From Welwitschia mirabilis (lineage: Eukaryota > Gnetophyta > Gnetopsida > Welwitschiales), in the NCBI GenBank assembly GCA_051453625.1, contig JBOZIK010000001.1:262830430-262881496 (forward strand): a stretch of 51,067 bases of DNA, written 5' to 3'. Both the position numbers and the translations under genes were made by a program. Positions 1 to 9,059 of the stretch are shown here, in pieces; position 1 is the first letter of the stretch; each line of letters begins with the position of its first letter. Below the pieces are notes generated by a model. That model worked only from the letters and a program-made list of their open reading frames with translations. It did not search any database and was not told where the DNA came from.

Positions 1-552
1 GTTTAATGTTAATAAGTTAAAAGCTAAAATAAATAAGATCGTTAAGTAAAGAGCTATGGCAACGATTAGAGGCCTTCACCTTAGAAAGTGGATGTTAGAT
101 AAAGGGGAAGTTACAAAATCATTACAGTAATATTTCTTTATACCGTTTATTCTTTTACCGTTACATCAAAAAGACACCCATTAAATAAAAGAAACGGCTT
201 ATTTAAATGTAACTGTCATTATATTATTAATGATTTTCAGCAAACACATAATTAATTTTCTTATAAGNNNNNNNNNNNNNNNNTCCTCCCTTCTGCATGG
301 TCAAATTTCTACCTAACCTCCATATTTATCTTAACCACTTTTAATGCATTTTTGCTTATGTGCCTTCTTCGTAAAATCTCAAATGTGGTTACCTTTTGTA
401 ATGTAATCTTATTTGCACATTATCTTCTTCTTTTTTTTATGCATTCTCATCTCAATGTTTTTCTTACTATTGTGCATCAGCCGGTCATCACTTCTCAACA
501 AATATAATCTTCTCATTATCGAAATCAGTAACAATCTATTATNNNNNNNNNN
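1..552. other. Unidentified AT-rich stretch
   Basis: No convincing coding region or repeat relationship was recognised. The first 260 bases look slightly less AT-rich than the rest. Two short N-runs interrupt the stretch near 268-283 and 543-552. It is probably part of an LTR or retroelement leader, but I could not match it to another part of the window. Confidence 0.3.
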
Positions 553-866
553 AAAAATGAGCTTAATCCATACCATTTTGGATAAAACATAGGTGTTTCT
601 AGTCAAAAATGTAGTCCGTTTTATCATTTTTCAATATTTCACTTCACTGTTTTGAATTCTTATTCTTTTAAAAGGCTTGAACATAACTTCTTAGATATAT
701 TTTCATAGATTTGAGCTTAATCCATGCCCTTTAGGGTAAAAATGGGATGTTTTTAATCACAAACACACTCTATTTTATCATTTTTAAACATTTTTAGTCA
801 ATATTACCATTCAATGAATGAATAACATAAAATAAACTAAATAAATTAAGTAATTTTATTAATGAC
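553..866 (+). mobile_element. 3' end of a family A LTR (fragment)
   Basis: The stretch parallels 7320-7630 and 11410-11720, the last few hundred bases of the two long family A LTRs. Shared phrases are the repeated 'gagcttaatcc' followed by 'gttttatcatttt', and the end with 'attaccattcaatga' against 'attatcatttgatgc'. It stops at a 570-N gap, so the LTR end and any primer site are not visible. It shows that a further family A copy lay upstream of the Athila-like fragment. Confidence 0.65.
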
Positions 867-1436
867 NNNNNNNNNNNNNNNNNNNNNNNNNNNNNNNNNN
901 NNNNNNNNNNNNNNNNNNNNNNNNNNNNNNNNNNNNNNNNNNNNNNNNNNNNNNNNNNNNNNNNNNNNNNNNNNNNNNNNNNNNNNNNNNNNNNNNNNNN
1001 NNNNNNNNNNNNNNNNNNNNNNNNNNNNNNNNNNNNNNNNNNNNNNNNNNNNNNNNNNNNNNNNNNNNNNNNNNNNNNNNNNNNNNNNNNNNNNNNNNNN
1101 NNNNNNNNNNNNNNNNNNNNNNNNNNNNNNNNNNNNNNNNNNNNNNNNNNNNNNNNNNNNNNNNNNNNNNNNNNNNNNNNNNNNNNNNNNNNNNNNNNNN
1201 NNNNNNNNNNNNNNNNNNNNNNNNNNNNNNNNNNNNNNNNNNNNNNNNNNNNNNNNNNNNNNNNNNNNNNNNNNNNNNNNNNNNNNNNNNNNNNNNNNNN
1301 NNNNNNNNNNNNNNNNNNNNNNNNNNNNNNNNNNNNNNNNNNNNNNNNNNNNNNNNNNNNNNNNNNNNNNNNNNNNNNNNNNNNNNNNNNNNNNNNNNNN
1401 NNNNNNNNNNNNNNNNNNNNNNNNNNNNNNNNNNNN
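867..1436. other. Assembly gap (N)
   Basis: 570 undetermined bases separate the family A LTR end from the Athila-like 3' fragment. Open reading frames drawn through this or any other N-run in the window are meaningless. Confidence 0.95.
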
Positions 1437-2734
1437 GCTTTTAGATTGTTTAAGAATATTATTTTCTATCTTAATCTTATGACTTTGACCCTTTATCTTT
1501 TGGATTATTTGGTTATGTGGAATGTTTTTTTATTTCTGTAAAAAAAATAAATAAAGACCATAATGTTTTATATTTATGATATCTCAAAAACATGGTTACC
1601 ATGATGTCCTACTACAAGTACATTGAGGCAAAAATTTTTGAGAGGAGCCTTTGGCAGTGTAATATGGTAGCTGTCGAAACTCCACTGGGAAGTTAGTTTA
1701 TTATGATTCATGGGTCCTTACTTCTCTGACTATGGTTANNNNNNNNNNCAAAATTATATTTAAACTTTGAGGTTATGGGATCAATGATGTTCCTAGTATC
1801 ATCAGAGAGATTGCTTGTTTTCTAGAATCTTATTCTTTCCACATGATCATTTCATGTCTTGAGATTTGGGTGTTTGTTTTGAGATGATAGTAAGAAATTT
1901 TATTTTTGTGTAATTATTTGGTCTAATCATTTATTGTTTAAATTATATTACTCTAGAATTGTCATAATTAATGCCTTATTAAATGGAATGTTTTACATTA
2001 AGTTATTTATTTTTCACATCAAGTGATGTTATAGTTTCTTTCATAGGAATTTACTAGGTTTAAATGTTAGATTGGTGAGTTATCTTTTGTTTATATTATC
2101 TTATGCCCATCCTTCTTATTTTCTTTTGTTAGTTGATTAGTTATTTTAAAGTCATTATTGTATCTTCTTATCATGTTTATCCTTTTTCAATTTTTAGTTT
2201 TTAATAAAAAAAATTTTGATTAAGTATTCTCAATAAATTTGAACTTATTTCTTTTTAGATTTTTGATGTTGTAAGTGCTGCTCATGATATTTTTATGATG
2301 AAACATTTTTTTTATCCACACTTTCTCTTTACTTGTTAGTCTCTATTATTTTCAAACTTGACATTACTCAGATTTGCATATTACTTTGACAATAGTCCTC
2401 ATATCCATCAATTGCCTTGTCACTCCCATTTATCTTCTTTACTTTATTCAATACAGGATGTATTACTTTTTATTTTGGGAGCAGGGGGGAAAGAGACCCA
2501 TTTTTATGGCTTATTTTTCAAAAATTTTTAACTTAATTCAAGATCTTTTATGACATAAAAAATTTCAAAATTTTCATACACATTATGCATTACTTATTAT
2601 CTATCCATGTGATGTGATTTTATGAGCTTATTTTATAATTTTTAGAATTATCTTTTGAAAAATAAGTTGACATGCAATTATGGTTTTTCCACCTGGTCTT
2701 TTTTAGGAACTGACAAAGGATAAGTAAAAGGCTA
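1437..2734 (+). mobile_element. Athila-like internal 3' region, shortened
   Basis: The part around 1660-1740 parallels the reverse complement of about 25470-25570, which lies downstream of the integrase in the minus-strand Athila-like element: both read 'tggtagctrtsgaaact'-like sequence followed by 'ggtcmttacttctctga'-like sequence. The last 70 bases also match the stretch just upstream of the 3' LTR at 22121-22190. The distance from that first anchor to the LTR is about 1.0 kb here but about 3.4 kb in the minus-strand copy, so roughly 2.4 kb, including the extra 3' ORF, is absent. No protein was recognised. A 10-N run sits at 1739-1748. Confidence 0.6.
2715..2734 (+). promoter_or_regulatory. 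Polypurine tract of the Athila-like element
   Basis: A purine-rich run, 'aaaggataagtaaaaggcta', directly precedes the LTR start TGTTG. The same tract, with a few changes, precedes the LTR on the minus strand at 22121-22140. A polypurine tract primes plus-strand DNA synthesis and marks this LTR as a 3' LTR. Confidence 0.6.
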
Positions 2735-3757
2735 TGTTGCACTACCAATTTAAGGTTACTTGATGGGGTTTTATGAGCTTTTTTGTAGGACTTTTATATA
2801 AGTTTAAGTGTAATTCTAATGATTTTAGAGATAAAAGAAGAAATCTCAAAAAAGTGTAATTCTTACCCAAATTGGATGCATTAAAGGCACTTNNNNNNNN
2901 NNNNNNNNNNNNNNNNNNNNNNNNNNNNNNNNNNNNNNNNNNNNNNNNNNNNNNNNNNNNNNNNNNNNNNNNNNNNNNNNNNNNNNNNNNNNNNNNNNNN
3001 NNNNNNNNNNNNNNNNNNNNNNNNNNNNNNNNNNNNNNNNNNNNNNNNNNNNNNNNNNNNNNNNNNNNNNNNNNNNNNNNNNNNNNNNNNNNNNNNNNNN
3101 NNNNNNNNNNNNNNNNNNNNNNNNNNNNNNNNNNNNNNNNNNNNNNNNNNNNNNNNNNNNNNNNNNNNNNNNNNNNNNNNNNNNNNNNNNNNNNNNNNNN
3201 NNNNNNNNNNNNNNNNNNNNNNNNNNNNNNNNNNNNNNNNNNNNNNNNNNNNNNNNNNNNNNNNNNNNNNNNNNNNNNNNNNNNNNNNNNNNNNNNNNNN
3301 NNNNNNNNNNNNNNNNNNNNNNNNNNNNNNNNNNNNNNNNNNNNNNNNNNNNNNNNNNNNNNNNNNNNNNNNNNNNNNNNNNNNNNNNNNNNNNNNNNNN
3401 NNNNNNNNNNNNNNNNNNNNNNNNNNNNNNNNNNNNNNNNNNNNNNNNNNNNNNNNNNNNNNNNNNNNNNNNNNNNNNNNNNNNTTAAAAGCAAGTAGTA
3501 TTAAGATTCATCTTGCATTTGCATTTAGAATAGTTGCAATTTACATTTTACATTATATCTTTATTTCTATGCATTGTTAGTTATTTTCTAGTTCCTCTTA
3601 TTTTGTAAAGCAACCTAAACTTTAATGAGATATGACATTTTGGGTTTACTCCCATTATATTAATATATTGTATTATGTGAGATAATTATTTATTCTATTA
3701 TTGACAAAATTCTTTGAGCTTAAGCACTGGCATAAATACACACTACGACACACAACA
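2735..3757 (+). mobile_element. Athila-like 3' LTR (gapped)
   Basis: The LTR begins TGTTGCACTACC after the polypurine tract and ends in 'cacacaaca'. Its start matches the LTRs at 22120 and 32821 (minus strand) and at 40526 (plus). Its last 250 bases match 41515-41746: a 'gcatttgcattt' run, a 'tgacattttgggtttactcc' phrase and the closing 'cataaatac'. A 592-N gap (2893-3484) hides the middle. Sequence resembling the interior of a family A LTR resumes immediately after 3757, so the element was inserted into one. Confidence 0.75.
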
Positions 3758-4036
3758 ATCCCATAATTGTTATTTTTTTCTTTTTATTTTCTCATTTAAT
3801 TACTTATTTTAGAAAATGCCAATGAATTATGGATTTAAAATTATTATGTATGAAGATCTTTAATGTCTATAGTTATTATTTTTAGTAAATATTAAAGAAT
3901 ATCTTGAATTATAATAGCTATAATGTTTATGAAATATTTTATTATTGTTGCTAATATCTCATTTATTATTTGTTATTAATGACAAGCATAATCATTATTT
4001 ATTATCTACTGAGTATTCCAGCAATGTAACAAAATC

Positions 4037-4165
4037 TCCACAACTTCCATCACCTTCACTACTTTCATCACTTCCATCACATCACTTCCATCACTTCCAC
4101 TACCTTCACGACTTCCACCACTTCCACTACCTCTAGCACTTTCATTACACCAATTCTACCACCTT
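4037..4165 (+). repeat. CCA/TTC-rich short tandem repeat in family A U3
   Basis: Irregular repeats of 'ccatcacttccaccacttc' type, with units of 6-9 bases, are strikingly C-rich on this strand compared with the AT-rich surroundings. Equivalent arrays lie at 4694-4805 and 8851-9000, at the same position in each LTR copy. Translation gives only Ser/Pro/His/Phe-rich filler, so it is not a protein gene. Confidence 0.8.
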
Positions 4166-4212
4166 TACCACTCTTCTTATAATAGTATATCTTCATAATC
4201 TACATTCCCTAC

Positions 4213-4222
4213 TTTAAATAGG
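4213..4222 (+). promoter_or_regulatory. TATA-like box of family A LTR, copy 0
   Basis: 'tttaaatagg' sits about 50 bases downstream of the CCA-rich array and is followed by a pyrimidine-rich 'atcttcttctcttcttattt', the usual layout of a plant LTR promoter. The other two copies have related sequence at the same position. Confidence 0.45.
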
Positions 4223-4287
4223 ATCTTCTTCTCTTCTTATTTCATATCTTTGAAATCTTTTTCTATCAAATCTTGGTGACTTTAATA

Positions 4288-4387
4288 NNNNNNNNNNNNN
4301 NNNNNNNNNNNNNNNNNNNNNNNNNNNNNNNNNNNNNNNNNNNNNNNNNNNNNNNNNNNNNNNNNNNNNNNNNNNNNNNNNNNNNNN
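4288..4387. other. Assembly gap, exactly 100 N
   Basis: The exact 100-N length suggests a gap of unknown true size. By comparison with 8446-8534, the missing sequence should include the first ~90 bases of the next family A LTR. Confidence 0.9.
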
Positions 4388-4693
4388 TAATCTTATATGT
4401 TAATTCTTAAATGTTTTCTTTTATAGCTAATAATGCCATAATTATTATTTTATCTTATGTAATAGTTTGGATTTATTCATTTAATTGCTCATTTTGAATG
4501 CCAATAAGTTATGGATTTGTAATGCTTAACATCTAAAGTTTTTTTATTATTAAATAATATCTTGAACTATAGTTACTACCATCTTTGTAGAATATTTTAT
4601 TTTTGTTGCTAATGTCTTATTGATTATTTATTATTTATGAAAAGTAAAATTATTATTTGTTATATCTAATGGCCTGATAAAGTAATGGAATCC

Positions 4694-4805
4694 TCCACCA
4701 CTTTCCCTGCCTTCACCATTTCCACCACTTCCACCACCCCACCTACATCACTTCTACCACCTGCATCACTTCCACCACATCACTTCCACCACCTTCACCA
4801 CTCTT
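4694..4805 (+). repeat. CCA/TTC-rich short tandem repeat in family A U3, copy 1
   Basis: Runs of 'tccaccacttccaccacc' type correspond in position to the arrays at 4037-4165 and 8851-9000, with different numbers and order of units. Confidence 0.8.
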
Positions 4806-4842
4806 CTTGTGATGGTGTCTCTTCATAACCTTTATCCTCTAC

Positions 4843-4852
4843 TATAGATTGG
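4843..4852 (+). promoter_or_regulatory. TATA-like box of family A LTR, copy 1
   Basis: 'tatagattgg' lies at the position of 'tttaaatagg' in copy 0 and is followed by the conserved pyrimidine tract 'atcttcttctcttctt'. It looks decayed from a TATAAATAGG-like original. Confidence 0.4.
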
Positions 4853-7650
4853 ATCTTCTTCTCTTCTTATTTCATATCTTTGAAAGCTTTTTCTATCAAA
4901 TCTTGGTGACTTTAATATTAGCCCTTGGAAAAGCCTTTGAGCCTTATAATATTCATGAAATCTTAAGTTTTGTCTTAAATTTAGTATGGTTTTAGTGTTT
5001 ATTATTTTCTTTTATAGAGTATGAACTTTCATTCATTTCTTATATATTCTAATTAGTTCATGTATCTTTTACATGTTTCAAGGATTTCTCTAACTATCAT
5101 ATTTGTTTATGTAAGTCTTTTCTTATGCATATAATATCTTAATTGTGAATTTAATTCTATGATTTAAACTTTATTAAGTGATTAAATTATGTAGCTCTGA
5201 GGGATAGACCATCTAAAGGGCTCCCATTGGCCATGGAAATGAGCTATCAAAGTGATTAGGGTGATGTTTATGACATTTCTAGTTTTGTATGACATGATGT
5301 CTTTATGGGTTCAAAGGGTTTATCCCATTTGAAGGGCTTTTATTGGCCATATGAATGAAGCTCTAAATAAATGGTTATTTTTTACACCCTTTTGATAGAG
5401 CATACTATTCATTGTACATTCTTGGATTACTCAGAATTGGATATGTGTGTTTAGATTATTATATTTTTTATGAGGTTTTAATTATATATGATTCTTTAAG
5501 GATCCTATCTTAAGCTTGAAAATTTTTCTTAACTAAACCTTTCCATAAACCATGCTGGGAACTATGAACATTGCATTTCTCATGCCATACATTAATGTGT
5601 AGGATCTAATATGAAAAAATCCTTTGAATGGGCTAGCTATTATAGTTTGGATTAAATACTATTATCATACTTAAAGCTTAAATTCATCTAGTTGAAGGAT
5701 TTAAAGGTCCTAAATAATTTGTATTAATTTGTAAATAGAGATTTATATTTATATTTACTTTAAGATTTTTCATTTATTTTGTAAATTGAATATTTTAAAT
5801 GTTTAATTATTTGTAGTATAAGAATTATATTATTAATTGTGGTTTCTATGCTTTAAACCTTATCTATAGGTTGTTTATTATTAATGAATACTCTCTTAAA
5901 TAATCATTGACATAAATGATTTAGTATTTCAAAGGTGTCTAATTATTAGTAAGGAGATTTCATTTGGATTTTGTTTTTATAAAATATACAATTTAGAAAG
6001 AACTTAGATACTATAAGCAAGATGATCTTTTATGGGCATTTAAACTTAACCCATATTAGAAAATAAATTAGTAATAAGACTAGAATTTATTTCATATTAG
6101 GCTTAATATTTTTCATATTTAAAATTCATGATAAAATGTGATTCTGCAAATTCAAACTTGTGATCCTCTCTTTTTCTATCTTATCCAACTTAAAGAGTAC
6201 CAACTAGGCCATACATCATAATGATACATAAATTTAATATTATATTATAGGATTACATACTTTTAATCTAATTGGAATATGAAGTAAAATGTTGATTCTA
6301 AGATTTAAACCCATGATATTTATCTTTTCTTTCTTAACTATTCACTAATTTTCACTTATCCTAAGTGAATGATTTGAGAAATAACCTATATCATTTCCAC
6401 ACGAGTTCTAATGATGAAATGTAAGAACCATTACTTTCATGTTAATACTTGCTCATATGGATGATGATAGAAATGGGAGTGCCATTTATAATCATACTCT
6501 AACATAGTATTCTCTACAAATGTAGTGTGTTGTTCTTCTACAATGATCTCCACAGTGTGATGTTTGCTTCGTACATTGTGTTTTCGCCTTTTGTGTGCAT
6601 CCGTTATCCAATCTTTGAGCCTCTATCATTCATGCATTCATCTTCCTCAAACGTGGTTCTTCCATTCATATAGGCCTTCATTTAATACCATCATTGGATA
6701 TTATTTTTGCATCAATTCTATATAGTCATTAACTTTTACTTAGATTCTTTAAGTTTCTATTATTTCATTTTCATCCTATTCAATGTGATCATCTTACCCA
6801 AGCATTGAGCATTTTTACTTGTAAAATGCCCTAGCCAAGATGGAGGATTTGAAGAAAAGGATAATAATGTAGTTATTTTTAAATTTCAAATGGTATATCA
6901 TGTAGATGCCAATTTAAAAAAAAAAAATCTATTAGAATTACATTAATAGTGGAAAGACAAACTGTGTAAGTGTTCAACAAAAAACACATCAATAAATTTG
7001 CATTAGTAGTTTTTTGAAAACAATTATGTAGTAGGTGATATTGCTAATGTTAAGTGGCAAAGCCTATTAAACAAATCCAATGAACTATGATTTGTATTTT
7101 AATCTCTTATAAGATATTAAGTAGTACCACCTAAAACTACTTCATAATCATTCATCAAATATAGATAAAACAATTTAGAAATTTACTTCTTAAAAACATA
7201 AAAACATATTTCTTGAGATGCATTTTCTTTCTCCTTATCTAAATTAACAATTATCTTTACACTCATTGAAAGTTAAAAGATTTAAAATATAACTTTCTAA
7301 TGGTAATTTTGTAAATATAAGCTTAATTTATGCCTTTTATGATAAAACCTAGGTGTTTTTAGTTAAAAAACATACTCTGTTTTATCATTTTAGATGTTTT
7401 TAATTACCATTTCAAATTTGTATTCTTTGTTATGTAAAAATGACTCAAATATAACTTACTAATGGTATTTTTATGAATTTGAGCTTAATCTGTCTCCTTA
7501 AAAACAAAAATATGGTATTTGGCATTAAAAAAAACCCCTATTTTGTCATTTTTGAACATTGTAAGTTACTATTATCATTTGATGCACTAACAATGTAAAA
7601 TAGTTTAAATAACTAAAGTAATTTCTTTTATGATTAAATTAAATTGGTTC

Positions 7651-7950
7651 TTACACAATTGTATCAAAGCATAAATACGTTTTTAAGTAGAGGAAAATTT
7701 TTAGTTGATTACAATTTGGTATCAAAGATACATGAAGTTTTTAACTATAGAATTGTGAATATTACAATTTGATATTAAACCTAGATACGTTTTTAAGTGT
7801 GAAAATATGAGAATTACATTTTGATATCAAAGACATTTTAAAAATTTTCAACTATAGAAACCTAGGTCTCACATTTTAATATAAAAGTGACGAGCTTAAA
7901 GTTTTTACCTATAAATTTTATGGTATCACATTTAATGTAATGGTACACTT
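7651..7950 (+). repeat. Array of primer-binding-site-like motifs after LTR copy 1
   Basis: The best match to the tRNA-Met-type plant primer site (TGGTATCAGAGC) is 'tggtatcaaaga' at 7717-7728. Related motifs, each preceded by 'ttaca' or 'caca', occur near 7659, 7770, 7820 and 7875, spaced about 50-65 bases apart and separated by a repeated 'gaagtttttaactatagaa' phrase. The leader is therefore a degenerate tandem repeat whose unit carries a primer site. The same array follows LTR copy 2. Confidence 0.65.
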
Positions 7951-8092
7951 TTTAGGAACTTAAAAGTGGATGCTACAATATAATAGAGCTTAGGTTTGTG
8001 AATTCACTAGGCATAAATATTCTTAAAGTTATAATTTTTAACATGAAAATTTAGATTTTTGACATGTATAATTTGATTTTCACAAGCTTAAC

Positions 8093-8440
8093 ATGACCCA
8101 AAGAAGAGCAATAAACCAACCAACTAGAATTATAATACTAGTTAACAACTTAATGAATGAGATTCCTGAGCAAGCAATAATAAGGAATATGATAACTCTA
8201 TTACAAATATGATGATGTAATTTAAGAGGATGAATCTCCAACTTTTAAAGGTATCAACAACATGATAGATGTAGATGAATGATTAATTTTTATGCAAAAT
8301 TCCCTAGAAGTATTTAATTTTATTACTTTCAACTTCTTAAAGAAGAAATGTTTTCATGCTAATAAGTAGAAGCAGAGTAGTTTAAAGTGGTAAAATAATT
8401 GCTAGTTTCTAGTTTATAGAGGAAACATCTTAAGGAATGG
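8093..8440 (+). pseudogene. gag remnant of family A, chromovirus-like
   Basis: An ATG at 8093 opens a segment reading MTQRRAINQPTR and then EIPEQAIIRNMITLLQ. After a shift of one frame it reads SPTFKGINN, IDVDE and LEVFNF, followed by FHANK. Families of Ty3/Gypsy chromovirus gag (Retrotrans_gag domain) read P-P-x-F-x-G...DPxxAxxWL...E at this place. The Trp expected after DVDE is a TGA stop, and the reading breaks off after about 115 codons. No capsid C-terminus, zinc knuckle or pol follows: the next LTR begins six bases later, after a purine-rich 'ggaatggagaaa' that could be the polypurine tract. The copy is a deletion derivative retaining only the start of gag. Assignment to the chromovirus lineage is an inference from the primer site and these motifs. 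Confidence 0.6.
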
Positions 8441-8850
8441 AGAAATGTCACATCCTAAATTTTTAAAGATTAATATTTAAGTTTAAAATGTCCTAATAAA
8501 TAAGTTAAAAGAGAATATAAATTTTTATAAGGCTAAAATTTTAGATATCTTCCTTTATAGCTAATAGTCTCATAATTCTTATTTTATGCTTTGTCTTTAT
8601 TGATTTAATTACTCATTTTATAAAATGCCAATGAATTATGGATTTTAAATTATTCTATATGGAGATCCTTAATGTCTAGAGTTATTATTTTTAGTAAATG
8701 TCCAAGAACATCTTGAATTGTAACTACTTTAATGTTTATAGAATATTTTATTATTATTTCTCATGTATCATTTATTATTTAGTATTTATGACAAGCATAA
8801 TCATTATATATTATTCAGCTAGTGACCTAGCAATGTAACAGAATCCTTGT

Positions 8851-9000
8851 AACTTCCACCACCTTCACCACTTTTATTACTTCTACCACACCACTTCCAT
8901 CACTTCCACTACTTTAACCACTTCCATCACTTCCACTACTTTAACTAATTCCACCACTTCTACTGCCTCCATCACTTTCACCACATGAATTCTACCACTT
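8851..9000 (+). repeat. CCA/TTC-rich short tandem repeat in family A U3, copy 2
   Basis: Units such as 'cttccaccaccttcacca' and 'cttccatcacttccactac' are repeated. This is the longest of the three equivalent arrays, immediately upstream of the TATA-like box. Confidence 0.8.
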
Positions 9001-9047
9001 TCAGCACTTTCTTTATAATAATGTCTTTTCACATCCTACATTATCTA

Positions 9048-9059
9048 CTATATACAAGA
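9048..9059 (+). promoter_or_regulatory. TATA-like box of family A LTR, copy 2
   Basis: 'actatatacaag' is followed by 'accttcttctcttcttattt'. It occupies the same place relative to the CCA-rich array as in the other two copies. Confidence 0.45.

Larger units (their letters stand above)
3758..4287 (+). mobile_element. Family A LTR fragment (U3 part)
   Basis: The stretch aligns with 4410-4918 and with 8560-9122: 'aatgccaatgaattatgg', then 'ttagtaaatattaaagaa', a CCA-rich repeat, a TATA-like box and 'tttctatcaaatcttgg'. It starts about 115 bases into the LTR, where the Athila-like element ends, and is cut by a 100-N gap. Divergence from the other copies looks like 15-20% by eye, so it is an independent old copy and not a simple assembly duplicate. 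Confidence 0.75.
4388..7713 (+). mobile_element. Family A LTR, copy 1
   Basis: The stretch is collinear with 8534-11817 over its whole length. Shared blocks include the CCA-rich array, the TATA-like box, 'ttaaattatgtagct', 'gagcatactattcattgtacattctt' (quoted only in part elsewhere), and the terminal block with repeated 'gagcttaat'. Visible similarity is roughly 80%. The first ~90 bases fall in the gap. The 3' end is placed at 'gattaca', three bases before a tRNA-Met-type primer site; because the primer motif is repeated, the true end could lie about 55 bases earlier. No protein was recognised inside. Confidence 0.75.

Noticed and set aside
862-1482. Long frames across N-runs (also 2742-3498, 17973-18437, 30431-31340, 32162-32676, 48768-49310)
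   Set aside because: They consist almost entirely of undetermined bases; only the short real ends were considered, and the gag parts were annotated separately.
3945-4136. Ser/Pro/His-rich 63-codon frame
   Set aside because: It is a translation of the CCA/TTC-rich repeat in a family A LTR; the frame is not kept in the other two copies.
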